From Pseudorhodoferax sp. Leaf265 (GTDB lineage: Bacteria > Pseudomonadota > Gammaproteobacteria > Burkholderiales > Burkholderiaceae_C), in assembly GCF_001422365.1 (NCBI RefSeq), contig NZ_LMMT01000018.1, positions 1 through 64,000 on the forward strand: a stretch of DNA of 64,000 nucleotides, read 5' to 3'. The translations under genes and the position numbers were made by a program. This document shows positions 8,557-17,646 of this stretch, piece by piece (the stretch's first letter is position 1; every line of letters begins with the position of its first letter). The notes below the pieces were generated by a model. The model saw only the letters and a program-made list of their open reading frames with translations, was not told where the DNA came from and did not search any database.

Positions 8557-9361
8557 GCTCATCGACAAGGCGCTGCTGGCGCTCTGCGTGTTCCTGCTGG
8601 TCTCGCCCGCCATCGGCTTCTTCCTGTGGATGCTGTCGCTGGCGTTCAAGAACGAGGTCGACAACCTGGCCTACCCGCCGGTGTTCATCCCGAGCCCGCC
8701 GACGCTGGACAATTTCCGCAAGGTGTTCGACAGCGGGCCGTTCTTCCAGTACTTCCTCAACAGCATCACGGTCTCGGGCCTGGCCACGCTGGTGGCGCTG
8801 TTGATCGGCGTGCCGGCCGGCTACGGGATCGCGCGGCTCAAGGCCAGGAAGCTCTTGCTGACCATCCTGATCGCGCGCATGACGCCGGCCATCAGCTTCC
8901 TGATTCCGCTGTTCACGCTGTTCCAGGCGCTGGGCCTCACGGGCACGCTGGCGCCCGTGGTGATCACGCACCTCGTGATCACGGTGCCCATCATGGTCTA
9001 CATCGTCGCGGGCTACTTCGAGACCCTGCCGCTGGAGCTGGACGAGGCCGCGCTCATGGACGGCTGCTCGCCCTGGCAGCGCTTTCGCCACATCGCGCTG
9101 CCGCTGGCGCGGCCCGGCATCACGGTCGCGGCCATCCTGGCCTTCATCTTCTCGTGGAACAACTTCATCTTCGGCGCCGTGCTGGCCGGGCGCGAGACCC
9201 GCACGCTGCCGGTGGCCATCTACAACGTGCTGACCTTCGAGCAGATCGCCTGGGGGCCGCTGGCGGCCGCGGCGCTGCTGGTCACGCTGCCGGTGCTGGT
9301 CCTCACGCTGGTGATTCAGAAAGAAATCGTCGGCGGCCTCACGGCCGGCAGTGTGAAGTAG
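8546..9361 (+). CDS. Sugar ABC transporter permease (MalG/UgpE-like)
   Basis: The 271-residue second permease has six hydrophobic spans, an EAA loop E-A-A-L-M-D-G-C-S-P-W-Q and the family end L-V-I-Q-K-E-I-V-G-G-L-T-A-G-S-V-K. It overlaps malF by 11 bases. The 170 bases before the ATPase gene hold a dispersed repeat, which may affect how strongly the ATPase is expressed relative to the permeases. Confidence 0.92.
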   Translation: MTRKLIDKALLALCVFLLVSPAIGFFLWMLSLAFKNEVDNLAYPPVFIPSPPTLDNFRKVFDSGPFFQYFLNSITVSGLATLVALLIGVPAGYGIARLKARKLLLTILIARMTPAISFLIPLFTLFQALGLTGTLAPVVITHLVITVPIMVYIVAGYFETLPLELDEAALMDGCSPWQRFRHIALPLARPGITVAAILAFIFSWNNFIFGAVLAGRETRTLPVAIYNVLTFEQIAWGPLAAAALLVTLPVLVLTLVIQKEIVGGLTAGSVK

Positions 9362-9406
9362 AGGCGTCATGTACATCGTCAACGGAGATCTGATGAACCA
9401 CGATTC

Positions 9407-9520
9407 CGAAGGCCGCGGAGCAGGCCATGCCAGGGCACCCGCGGAACTGGCTCTGCCAGGCCGCTGGGTGCGCCCCCCTTCGCGCAGCGGAAGGGGGGAG
9501 CGGCGAAGCCGCCTGGGGGG
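9407..9520. repeat. Dispersed palindromic repeat, copy A (between malG- and malK-like genes)
   Basis: The reverse complement of 9407-9432 is identical over 26 bases to 50845-50870. The flanking 45 or so bases are also alike with a small indel. Inside are a strong hairpin (a C6-T-T-C arm near 9474 facing G-A-A-G6 near 9491) and a second one (GCGGC-GAA-GCCGC near 9501-9513). This is REP-like non-coding sequence that contains no start signal. Confidence 0.75.
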
Positions 9521-9531
9521 ATGGCACTGAT

Positions 9532-10590
<1,059 letters not shown>

Positions 10591-10591
10591 A

Positions 10592-10849
10592 TCAGGCGTG
10601 CACGGTCCAGCCGACCAGGCGCAGGACCACGGGCCGCACCAGCATCACGCTGGCGAAGGCCGCCGGCATCGCCAGCGCATAGGACGCCAGCACGCGGTCG
10701 AGGAAGCGCGCGTCGACACCACCGTTGGCGGCGACGATCACCATGCTCATGAGGAAGGCCATGATGCAGGCCATGTAGAACGCGAACGCCACGGGCGCCA
10801 TGCGCTTGGGAAGTTTCCAGGTGCGGGGAGAAGCAGTTTGCGAAAGCAT
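10592..10849 (-). CDS. DUF2798 two-helix membrane protein
   Basis: The 85-residue protein has two hydrophobic spans (about residues 18-40 and 55-77) separated by D-A-R-F-L-D-R-V-L, and ends L-V-R-P-V-V-L-R-L-V-G. This is the DUF2798 layout. Its role is unknown. It ends one base from the convergent malK stop and is divergent from the LysR gene at 10999, which may control it. Confidence 0.85.
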   Translation of the reverse strand: MLSQTASPRTWKLPKRMAPVAFAFYMACIMAFLMSMVIVAANGGVDARFLDRVLASYALAMPAAFASVMLVRPVVLRLVGWTVHA

Positions 10850-10998
10850 GGTGTCTTGAAAGCGATGAAAAGGAATCGGAAAGCGAACGCGCGGACCGCA
10901 CTCTAGGGCCGCGCAACGCTGCGCGGTAGACCCGGATCGCCTGCTGCAGTCGATGTCTAAACTATCGAATCAGCATCCTCACCTACAGGCTTTTTTCC

Positions 10999-11940
10999 AT
11001 GCTCCAGCTGCGCGGCATCGAAACCTTCCTCAAGGCCGTCGACGGCGGCAGCATCGCGGCGGCCGCGCGCCAGCTGGGGATCACGCCCGCGGCCGCGAGC
11101 CAGAACATCGCACGGCTCGAGCAGGCGCTGGGCACGCGGCTGCTCACGCGCACGACGCGTTCGCTCGCGCTGACCAATGCGGGCGAGCTCTACCGCGCCC
11201 GCGTGGCGCCCGTGCTCGCACAGCTGGAGATGGCCGAATCCGACATCGCCGACCTGGAGGGCCAGCCGCAGGGGCGGCTGCGCATCTCCTGCGCGACCGC
11301 CTTCGGCCGCAGCATGCTGGCGCCGCTGCTACCGCGCTTCATGGCGGCCCATCCGCGCGTGACGACCGAGTTGCTCATCGTCGACCGGCAGGTCGACGCA
11401 CTCAAGGAAGACGTGGACATCAGCATCCGCTACAGCCATGCGCTGGAGCCCGGCATGGTGGTGCGCCGCATCGCGGCCGTGCCCATGGTGTTCTGCGCCG
11501 CGCCGTCCTACCTGGAGCGGCGCGGGCGACCGGCCACGCCCGAGGACCTGGCGCAGCACGACTGCCTGCTCTACCGCATGGAGGTCGACGGCAAGGTCAT
11601 GCCCTGGCCCTACCTGCGCGAGGGCACGCGCGTGGTGCCGGAACTGCGCGCCGCGGCCGTGGCCAACGACGTCGACACGCTGGCCATGCTGGCCATGCAC
11701 GGGGCGGGCATCACGCGGCTGGGCTGGTTCATCGCCAGGCCGCTGATCGCCCAAGGCCGGCTGGAGCCGCTGTTCACGCAGAGCACGCGCAGCCGCAAGG
11801 CCCCGCGCATCGACCCCGAGCCGCTGGAATTCTTCCTGTGCTACCGCGACCGCCAGCACGTGCCCGCCAAGGTGCGCGTGTTCGCCGAGTACCTGGCCGA
11901 GGCGCTGCGCGCGCACCCGGACCTGCGCATGCCCGCGTGA
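10999..11940 (+). CDS. LysR-family transcriptional regulator
   Basis: The 313-residue regulator has a clear helix-turn-helix (residues 1-60: I-E-T-F-L-K-A-V-D-G-G-S-I-A-A-A-A-R-Q-L) and an effector domain (about 88-300) of the group typified by D-V-D-I-S-I-R-Y and H-G-A-G-I-T-R-L. It is divergent from the DUF2798 gene across about 150 bases, the usual LysR arrangement, so that gene is the first candidate target. The effector is unknown. Confidence 0.88.
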   Translation: MLQLRGIETFLKAVDGGSIAAAARQLGITPAAASQNIARLEQALGTRLLTRTTRSLALTNAGELYRARVAPVLAQLEMAESDIADLEGQPQGRLRISCATAFGRSMLAPLLPRFMAAHPRVTTELLIVDRQVDALKEDVDISIRYSHALEPGMVVRRIAAVPMVFCAAPSYLERRGRPATPEDLAQHDCLLYRMEVDGKVMPWPYLREGTRVVPELRAAAVANDVDTLAMLAMHGAGITRLGWFIARPLIAQGRLEPLFTQSTRSRKAPRIDPEPLEFFLCYRDRQHVPAKVRVFAEYLAEALRAHPDLRMPA

Positions 11941-11982
11941 TCCGGACAGGCCGGGCCCCGCAGGCCACGGGGTGGCGTGGGC

Positions 11983-12198
11983 TCAGCGTCCCTTGCTGCC
12001 CTGGCGGCTGCGCACCTGGTTGCCCGACCCGATCTGCGACGCGCGGTCGTTGCGGCTGGCCGGCGAGCGCTGCGATTGGTGGACCTGGGTGGCGCCGCCG
12101 GGCGTAGGCTGGTTGCGGTCGTTGGCGACCTTGCCGTGGGCCTGCGCCTGCGGCTCGCCGTCCATGTCGCTGCGGGTGGACGAGGGCTGCTTGGACAT
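11983..12198 (-). CDS. Small disordered hydrophilic protein
   Basis: The 71-residue product is rich in Ser, Gln, Arg, Asn and Pro, with no hydrophobic core: it begins M-S-K-Q-P-S-S-T-R-S-D-M and ends S-R-Q-G-S-K-G-R. AGGAG lies five bases before the ATG, which is the main reason to accept it. It is expected to be intrinsically disordered and basic. Function is unknown. It resembles in style the disordered protein encoded at 37858-38091. Confidence 0.6.
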   Translation of the reverse strand: MSKQPSSTRSDMDGEPQAQAHGKVANDRNQPTPGGATQVHQSQRSPASRNDRASQIGSGNQVRSRQGSKGR

Positions 12199-12415
12199 GG
12201 CGACTCCTGGGTGTCGTGGAACAAGTCACCATGCTCGGCCCCCCCAGCGTGCGGGCGGTGTAGGCGCAGGCCGATTCGGGCGCCGGCCGGTGCCTGGCGC
12301 GGCGGCCTGCGCCGGCCACGGGCGGGCGCCGCGGGCCCCGGACACGCGACACTGGCACACTGGCTGCAAGGCGTGTGTGGCTACCCGCCCTTCCACGGCC
12401 GCCATCACACACTCC

Positions 12416-13468
12416 ATGCTCCGACGCAAGACCCTGAAGACCCTCACGCGGCTGTTCACCAGCAGCCTGGCACCGCTGATGCCGCCCAAGCCGCGGCGCA
12501 GCAAGGCGGTGTTGGTGAAGACCACCAAGCCCGCCAAGGCCCGCACCGTGCGCACGCCGGCCCAGGCCGCACCGACGGCCAAAGCCGCGGCCAAGCCCTC
12601 GGCCGGGCGCTGGCTGGTGGGCGTGGCCGTGGCGCCGGTGGGCAAGCGGCGCTACCGGCTGTTCCTGCCGGCGGGCCGCAAGCCGGGCCAGCGCATCCCG
12701 GTGGTGGTGATGCTCCACGGCTGCGACCAGAATGCCGCTCGCTTTGCCGACAGCACGCGCATGCACCTGCTCGCCGCGCGCGCCGGCTTCGCCGTGCTCT
12801 ATCCCGAGCAGGACCGTTTGGCCAATCCCAATGGTTGCTGGAACTGGTATGAGACGCGCACGCAGCGGGCCTTTGCCGAGGCGGCGCTGATCCTGCAGGC
12901 GGTCGACCAGGTCTGCACGCTGTACGGTGGCGACCGCACGCGCGTGGCCATCGCCGGCCTGTCGGCCGGGGCCGGCATGGCAGCGCTGGTCGCGGCCCGC
13001 TACCCGGAGCGCTTCCAGGCCGTGGCCATGCACTCGGGCGTGCCGCCGGGCGTGGCGGACAGCACCGCCTCGGCCCTGCGCGCGATGGCCGGCCATGGCG
13101 CGGCCGACGCCCTGGCCGCAACGCCCGAGGACATGCTGGCGCGCTGGCCCGCCCTGCTCGTGATCCAGGGCGGGCGCGACCGCGTGGTGGCCCCGCGCAA
13201 CGGCGAAGCGGCTGCCTCGGCATGGGCCCAGGCAGCGCAGGCGCTGCCGTGCACCACGCGCGCGGTGCAACGCGGCAAACGCCATGCCATGCACATCACC
13301 GACTACCGCGTGCGCCAGCACACCGTGGCCTCGCTGGTGGAGATACCGGCCCTGGGCCACGCCTGGAGCGGCGGAACGGCCGCGCAGTCCTACGGCGATC
13401 CACAGGGGCCGGACGCCTCGCGGCTGGTCTGGGCATTCGCGCAGCGCCAGTTCGCGCGCCGGCGCTGA
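12416..13468 (+). CDS. PHB-depolymerase-family esterase
   Basis: The 350-residue alpha/beta hydrolase belongs to the LpqC/PhaZ esterase family. A basic, Ala/Pro-rich leader (about residues 1-70) precedes the catalytic domain, with V-M-L-H-G-C-D-Q-N at the oxyanion hole, nucleophile Ser in G-L-S-A-G-A-G, the aspartate region I-Q-G-G-R-D and His in G-H-A-W-S-G-G. It hydrolyses polyhydroxybutyrate-type or other short esters; true PHB activity is not proven by sequence. The long frame opens further upstream, but ATG 12416 is the first start followed by family-like sequence. Confidence 0.85.
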   Translation: MLRRKTLKTLTRLFTSSLAPLMPPKPRRSKAVLVKTTKPAKARTVRTPAQAAPTAKAAAKPSAGRWLVGVAVAPVGKRRYRLFLPAGRKPGQRIPVVVMLHGCDQNAARFADSTRMHLLAARAGFAVLYPEQDRLANPNGCWNWYETRTQRAFAEAALILQAVDQVCTLYGGDRTRVAIAGLSAGAGMAALVAARYPERFQAVAMHSGVPPGVADSTASALRAMAGHGAADALAATPEDMLARWPALLVIQGGRDRVVAPRNGEAAASAWAQAAQALPCTTRAVQRGKRHAMHITDYRVRQHTVASLVEIPALGHAWSGGTAAQSYGDPQGPDASRLVWAFAQRQFARRR

Positions 13469-13478
13469 ACGGGCGTCC

Positions 13479-13856
13479 TCAGCTTTCGCAGAATTCGAGG
13501 AAGGCGTCGAGTTCGGTGGATTTGTCGAACACGGCGTCGGCACCGAGTGCCAGGCACTGGGCGCGGATGTCGACATCGGCGTAGTTGGTCAGCACCACGG
13601 CACGCTGGCGGCCGTTGCGCGCACGGCAGGCCTCCAGCACGCCGAGGCCCGAGCCCTCGCGCAGGAACAGGTCGATCACGGCCAGTTGCCAGCCGTCGGG
13701 ATGCGCGCGCAGCCACTCGGCGGCATCGCCTTCCGATTCGGCCCAGGCCACGACGCGCATGTCCACGAGTTCTTCCAGCGCGACGATGAGGTTGTCGCGG
13801 ATCAGAGCGTTGTCTTCCACCAGAAAGACCACCAGGGGAGCATCAGCACGGTCCAT
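13479..13856 (-). CDS. Single-domain response regulator
   Basis: The protein of about 125 residues is one receiver domain: acidic pair in F-L-V-E-D-N, phospho-acceptor Asp in A-V-I-D-L-F-L, Thr in V-V-L-T-N-Y and Lys in F-D-K-S-T. No output domain follows, so it acts through a partner protein. It lies 88 bases downstream of the hybrid kinase on the same strand and is its probable phosphotransfer partner. A start at 13877 is also possible and adds seven residues. Confidence 0.85.
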   Translation of the reverse strand: MDRADAPLVVFLVEDNALIRDNLIVALEELVDMRVVAWAESEGDAAEWLRAHPDGWQLAVIDLFLREGSGLGVLEACRARNGRQRAVVLTNYADVDIRAQCLALGADAVFDKSTELDAFLEFCES

Positions 13857-13944
13857 GCGTCGGATACTGCACGGCATCGCGCGCCGCTGGCAGCGCGCAT
13901 GGTCGCGGCCACGCGTAGGACGCCGCCGGGCGCTGGCGCCGCCG

Positions 13945-15498
13945 TCAGCGCGGTGCCACGGCTTGGGCGATGGCCTGCGCCAGCGCTGCCTGGTCGAAGG
14001 GCTTGGCCAGCCGCACGGCCGAGAACGGCAGGCTGGGCGGCAACTCCGCGTAGCCGGTGGCCAGCACCACGGGCAGCTGCGGCCGCGCCTGCAGGGCGGC
14101 GGCGATCAGCTGCGCGCCGGTCATGCGCGGCATCACGTGGTCGGTCACCAGCAGGTCGATCGCCGGGTTCCCGTCCAGCAGGCGCAAGGCCTCGTCGCCC
14201 GAGCCGGCCTGCAGCACCGTGTGGCCCAGCTCCTCCAACAGGGCCGCGGTGTTGGTCAGCACCAGCACGTCGTCGTCCACGGCCAGCACGCGCAGCGGGC
14301 GGGTGCTGGCCAGCGTGGCGCCATCGCGGGCGGGCCCGTCCACCGGTTCGTCTCCCGCGGCAGCCGGCAGCCACAGCGTGGCCGTGGTGCCCTCGCCCGG
14401 CTGGCTTTGCAGCATGAAGCGCCCACCCGACTGGGCGGCCAGGCCGTGCACCATGGCCAGTCCCAGGCCCGTGCCCTTGCCCGCGCCCTTGGTCGTGAAA
14501 AAGGGCTCGGTCGCCCGCGCCAGCGTGGCCGCGTCCATGCCGCTGCCGCTGTCGGCCGCCACCAGGCGCACATAGCGCCCGGGCGCGAGGTGGCCGTCCA
14601 CGGCCACCGTTTCTTCTTGCGCCTGCAGCAGCAGGCGGCCGCCGTCGGGCATGGCGTCGCGCGCGTTCACGGCCAGGTTCAGCAGCGCCAGCTCGAGCTG
14701 GTTGGCGTCCACGCGCACCGGGCACAGCGCCAGCGGAAACTCGGTCTGCAACTGCACCATGCTGCCCAGGCTGCGCGCCAGCAGGTCTGCCATGCCGCCA
14801 ACCAACGCCGGCAGGTGCACCACGGTGGGCTTGAGGTCCTGGCGGCGCGCGAAGGCCAGCATGCGCTGCGTCAGCGCCGCGCCGCGCCGCGCGCCGCTGA
14901 GCGCGTTGTCCAGCAGCTGCGCGAGCTTGGGGTCGTCGGGCAGCCGGCGCTTGGCCAGGCTCAGGCTGGACATCACCACCATGAGCAGGTTGTTGAAGTC
15001 GTGCGCCACGCCGCCCGTGAGCTGGCCGATGGCGTCGAGCTTCTGCGACTGGAACAAGGCCTCGCGCGCCTGCTCCAGTGCCTGCTGGGCGGCACGGCGC
15101 TCGGTCAGGTCGCGCGTGACCTTGGCATAACCGATGATGGAACCGTCCTCGCCGCGGATCGGATCGATGACCACCAAGGCCCAGAAGCAACTGCCGTCGC
15201 GGCGCACGCGCCAGCCTTCGGCTTCGAAGCGGCCCTGCGTGGCGGCCGTCATGAGGGCCCGCGCCGGCAGGCCGGCGGCGCGGTCGGCCTCGGTGTAGAA
15301 ATTGGAGAAGCTGCGTCCCAGGATCTGCGCTGGCGTGTAGCCCTTCAGGCGCTGCGCACCGGCGTTCCAGCTGACCACCCGGCCCTCGGGATCGAGCATG
15401 TAGATCGCGTAGTCGGTGACGGCCTCGACGAGCAACCGGTAGCGCATCTCCTCGTCAAGCTGGGCCAACTGCATTGGTGGGGGCGCTGGAGAAGTCAT
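13945..15498 (-). CDS. PAS hybrid sensor histidine kinase
   Basis: The domains of this 517-residue protein in order are: PAS (about 20-135, with D-Y-A-I-Y-M-L-D-P-E-G-R), a histidine phosphotransfer helix with G-G-V-A-H-D-F-N-N (about 165), an HATPase domain (N-L-A-V-N-A-R-D-A-M and G-T-G-L-G-L-A-M-V-H), and a C-terminal receiver (about 390-510; Asp in L-L-V-T-D-H-V-M-P, Lys in L-A-K-P-F-D). No membrane segments are present, so it is probably a cytoplasmic sensor, and the PAS fold may bind a cofactor or small ligand. The signal is unknown. It precedes a single-domain response regulator. Confidence 0.92.
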   Translation of the reverse strand: MTSPAPPPMQLAQLDEEMRYRLLVEAVTDYAIYMLDPEGRVVSWNAGAQRLKGYTPAQILGRSFSNFYTEADRAAGLPARALMTAATQGRFEAEGWRVRRDGSCFWALVVIDPIRGEDGSIIGYAKVTRDLTERRAAQQALEQAREALFQSQKLDAIGQLTGGVAHDFNNLLMVVMSSLSLAKRRLPDDPKLAQLLDNALSGARRGAALTQRMLAFARRQDLKPTVVHLPALVGGMADLLARSLGSMVQLQTEFPLALCPVRVDANQLELALLNLAVNARDAMPDGGRLLLQAQEETVAVDGHLAPGRYVRLVAADSGSGMDAATLARATEPFFTTKGAGKGTGLGLAMVHGLAAQSGGRFMLQSQPGEGTTATLWLPAAAGDEPVDGPARDGATLASTRPLRVLAVDDDVLVLTNTAALLEELGHTVLQAGSGDEALRLLDGNPAIDLLVTDHVMPRMTGAQLIAAALQARPQLPVVLATGYAELPPSLPFSAVRLAKPFDQAALAQAIAQAVAPR

Positions 15499-15600
15499 CG
15501 GGCAGAATGTCCCGCGCCACTATAGCCACGCCCAGGCGGGAACCGCCGCCAGGCGCAGCCGAATGCGGCGTTGTCTGACAGGCCGGTGTGCCCGCCCCTC

Positions 15601-16545
15601 TCAGTACCCGCGCGATCGGTCGATGCGGTTGTCCGGCGGCTCGCCGGCCGCGACGCGCAGGATGTTGGCCGCGATCTGCCGGGCCGACGAGGACGGGATG
15701 GCGACCGAGGCCAGGTGCGGCGTGATCAGCACATGGGGCATGCCCCACAACGGATCGGCGGCCGGCAGGGGTTCGCGTTCGAAGACGTCCAGCGTCGCAC
15801 TGCCGATGTGGCCGCTCTGCAGCAGTGCCGTCAGCGCGGCCTGGTCGACCAGCGCGCCCCGGGCGACATTCACGAACGCGGCGCCGGGCCGCAGGCGCTC
15901 CAGGCGCGTGCGGTCGAACAGGTTCTGCGTCTGCGGCGTGAGCGGCAGCATCAGGACCACGATGTCGGCCTGGCCGAGCACCGCATCCAGCGTTTCCATG
16001 CCCGAGAAGCAGGCCACGCCCTCGATCTGGCGCGGGCTGCGCGACCAGCCCAGCGTCCTGAATCCCTGGCGCTGCAGTTCGTGGGCGGCCGTGGCGCCGA
16101 GCTGGCCCAGGCCCAGCACCGCGACCGTGGTCTCGTCGGGCGCGCGCGGGTGGCGATAGGCCCATGCGCCGCGCCGCTGCGCCTGCTCGAAGTACGGGAT
16201 GTCGCGCGCATGCCGCAGCACGGCGAACAGCACGTAGCCGGCCATCATGCGCGACATCTGCGGATCGGTGATCCGGGTGATGGGAACGTCGGGGGGCAGG
16301 TCCTTGCGCGCGACCAGCGCATCGACGCCCGCCCCCAGGTTGACGATGAGCCGCAGGTTCGGCATCTGCCGGAAGAAGCCCTCGGGTGGCTTCCAGGCCA
16401 TCGCGTAGTGCACGTCCTGCAGCCGTTCGACGGCGCTGGAATGCACCACCTCCAGGTCCGGGAGCTGCGCCTGCAGCGCATGCTTCCAGGTGTCGAAGTC
16501 GTCGAAATCGCTGTAGAAGACCAGGGTGCCCAGGCTTGTCCCCAT
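15601..16545 (-). CDS. GhrA-like D-2-hydroxyacid dehydrogenase
   Basis: The 314-residue NAD(P)-dependent dehydrogenase resembles glyoxylate/hydroxypyruvate reductase A. The nucleotide motif V-A-V-L-G-L-G-Q-L-G is at about 145. Catalytic Arg lies in V-N-V-A-R-G, Glu in F-E-R-E-P-L-P and His in I-T-P-H-L-A-S. It would reduce a 2-oxo acid or oxidise a D-2-hydroxy acid. It is the last gene of the five-gene minus-strand operon headed by the PotA-like ATPase and lies two bases after the AroQ-like gene. Confidence 0.88.
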   Translation of the reverse strand: MGTSLGTLVFYSDFDDFDTWKHALQAQLPDLEVVHSSAVERLQDVHYAMAWKPPEGFFRQMPNLRLIVNLGAGVDALVARKDLPPDVPITRITDPQMSRMMAGYVLFAVLRHARDIPYFEQAQRRGAWAYRHPRAPDETTVAVLGLGQLGATAAHELQRQGFRTLGWSRSPRQIEGVACFSGMETLDAVLGQADIVVLMLPLTPQTQNLFDRTRLERLRPGAAFVNVARGALVDQAALTALLQSGHIGSATLDVFEREPLPAADPLWGMPHVLITPHLASVAIPSSSARQIAANILRVAAGEPPDNRIDRSRGY

Positions 16546-16547
16546 CC

Positions 16548-17021
16548 TCAGCCGCCCGGTCGGCTCTTGCGCACCAGGCGCGCCACGGCTTCGATGGCGA
16601 ATTCGTAGCCATCGCCACCCAGGCCTGCGATCACGCCGTCGGCCGCCTTGGAGATGAAGGAGTGGTGGCGGAAGGGCTCGCGCTTCCAGATGTTGCTCAT
16701 GTGGGCCTCGATGATCTTGCCCGGGAAGGCCAGCAGCGCGTCGAGGATGGCGATGGAGGTGTAGGTGAGCCCGGCGGCGTTGATGACGATGCCGTCGGCC
16801 ACGCCGCGTGCCTCCTGCAGCCAGTCGATCAACTGGCCTTCGTGGTTGGACTGCAGGAAGCGCAGCTGCACGCCGAGTGCAGCGGCCTTCTGCTCGCAGC
16901 GCGATTGCAGCTGCGGGAAGCTGTCGCTGCCGTAGGTCTTGTTGGCGTCCAGGCCGTAGAGGTTGGCGTTGGGGCCGTTCAGGAACCAGACCGTGAGGGG
17001 GAGCGTGGCGGTGTCGGGCAT
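16548..17021 (-). CDS. AroQ-like type II dehydroquinase with altered active site
   Basis: The 157-residue protein has the type II dehydroquinase scaffold: F-L-N-G-P-N-A-N-L-Y-G at the start, Q-S-N-H-E-G-Q-L-I-D-W, and E-A-H-M-S-N-I with R-E-P-F-R-H-H-S. In the motif that normally reads T-H-T-S the His is Tyr (N-A-A-G-L-T-Y-T-S-I), and the lid loop L-Y-G-L-D-A-N-K-T-Y-G lacks the usual Arg while keeping the Tyr. It may act on a relative of dehydroquinate in a catabolic pathway. It sits between GST and GhrA-like genes, not among shikimate genes. Confidence 0.85.
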   Translation of the reverse strand: MPDTATLPLTVWFLNGPNANLYGLDANKTYGSDSFPQLQSRCEQKAAALGVQLRFLQSNHEGQLIDWLQEARGVADGIVINAAGLTYTSIAILDALLAFPGKIIEAHMSNIWKREPFRHHSFISKAADGVIAGLGGDGYEFAIEAVARLVRKSRPGG

Positions 17022-17029
17022 GGGTGCTC

Positions 17030-17644
17030 TCAAGCGTCGTGGGGAAGGGTGGCCTGCATGGCGGGCAGTTGCGCGAAGCCGGCATGCCAGCGCGCCGCGG
17101 CGGGGTGGCTGCTGCGCCAGTCCAGCTCGGGGAAGCGGAAGTCCAGGTAGCCCAGGCCGCAGCCGATGGCGATCTCGCCGATCGTCGGGGCTGCCGTGGC
17201 CAGTTCCGGCGCGGCAGCGTCGATGGCCTGCAGGCAGGCCGCGACCTTGGTCAGCAGCGCCTCGCGCCAGACCGGCCACTGCACCTCGGCAGGCCGCGCC
17301 GTCAGCTCGTAGCGCGCCAGCAGCGCGGCATCGAGCAGGCCGTCGCCCAGGGCCTGGCGTGTCAGCGCCGTCCAGCGCGCGGGGCCGGCGGCCGGGAAGA
17401 TGCCGGCGCCGCCCAGGCTGTCGATGTACTCGCAGATCACGCGGCTGTCGTAGAGCGACTGGCCGTCGTCCAGGATCAGCGTGGGCACCTTGGCCAGCGG
17501 GTTGTGCGCTGCGATGCGGCCATCGCGGCGCACCGGGTGGGCGGCACTGTCCAGCCACTGGATGCGTGCGGCCTGGCCGCTCAGGTGGGCGCAGACCATG
17601 ACCTTGCGCACGAAGGGCGAGGTGGGGGCATAGAGCAGCTGCAT
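17030..17644 (-). CDS. Glutathione S-transferase family protein
   Basis: The 204-residue protein has an N-terminal thioredoxin-like domain starting M-Q-L-L-Y-A-P-T-S-P-F-V-R-K-V with the cis-Pro/gamma-glutamyl-binding K-V-P-T-L and D-S-R-V-I, and an all-helical C-terminal domain. Ser in T-S-P-F is the likely catalytic residue. It may conjugate glutathione to, or isomerise, an intermediate of the local pathway. It lies two bases after the quinone reductase gene, in the same operon. Confidence 0.88.
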   Translation of the reverse strand: MQLLYAPTSPFVRKVMVCAHLSGQAARIQWLDSAAHPVRRDGRIAAHNPLAKVPTLILDDGQSLYDSRVICEYIDSLGGAGIFPAAGPARWTALTRQALGDGLLDAALLARYELTARPAEVQWPVWREALLTKVAACLQAIDAAAPELATAAPTIGEIAIGCGLGYLDFRFPELDWRSSHPAAARWHAGFAQLPAMQATLPHDA

Positions 17645-17646
17645 GG

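Noticed and set aside
9427-9531. N-terminal extension of the malK-like gene
   Set aside because: The extra 35 residues translate a dispersed repeat and do not match the ATPase family; ATG 9532 gives the conserved start.
12199-12415. Possible small gene between the disordered protein and the esterase
   Set aside because: No frame has a ribosome binding site or plausible composition; it looks like ordinary promoter DNA.
11774-13576. 600-codon minus-strand open frame
   Set aside because: It lies opposite the esterase and LysR genes, both of which have clear catalytic or HTH motifs; the frame has none.
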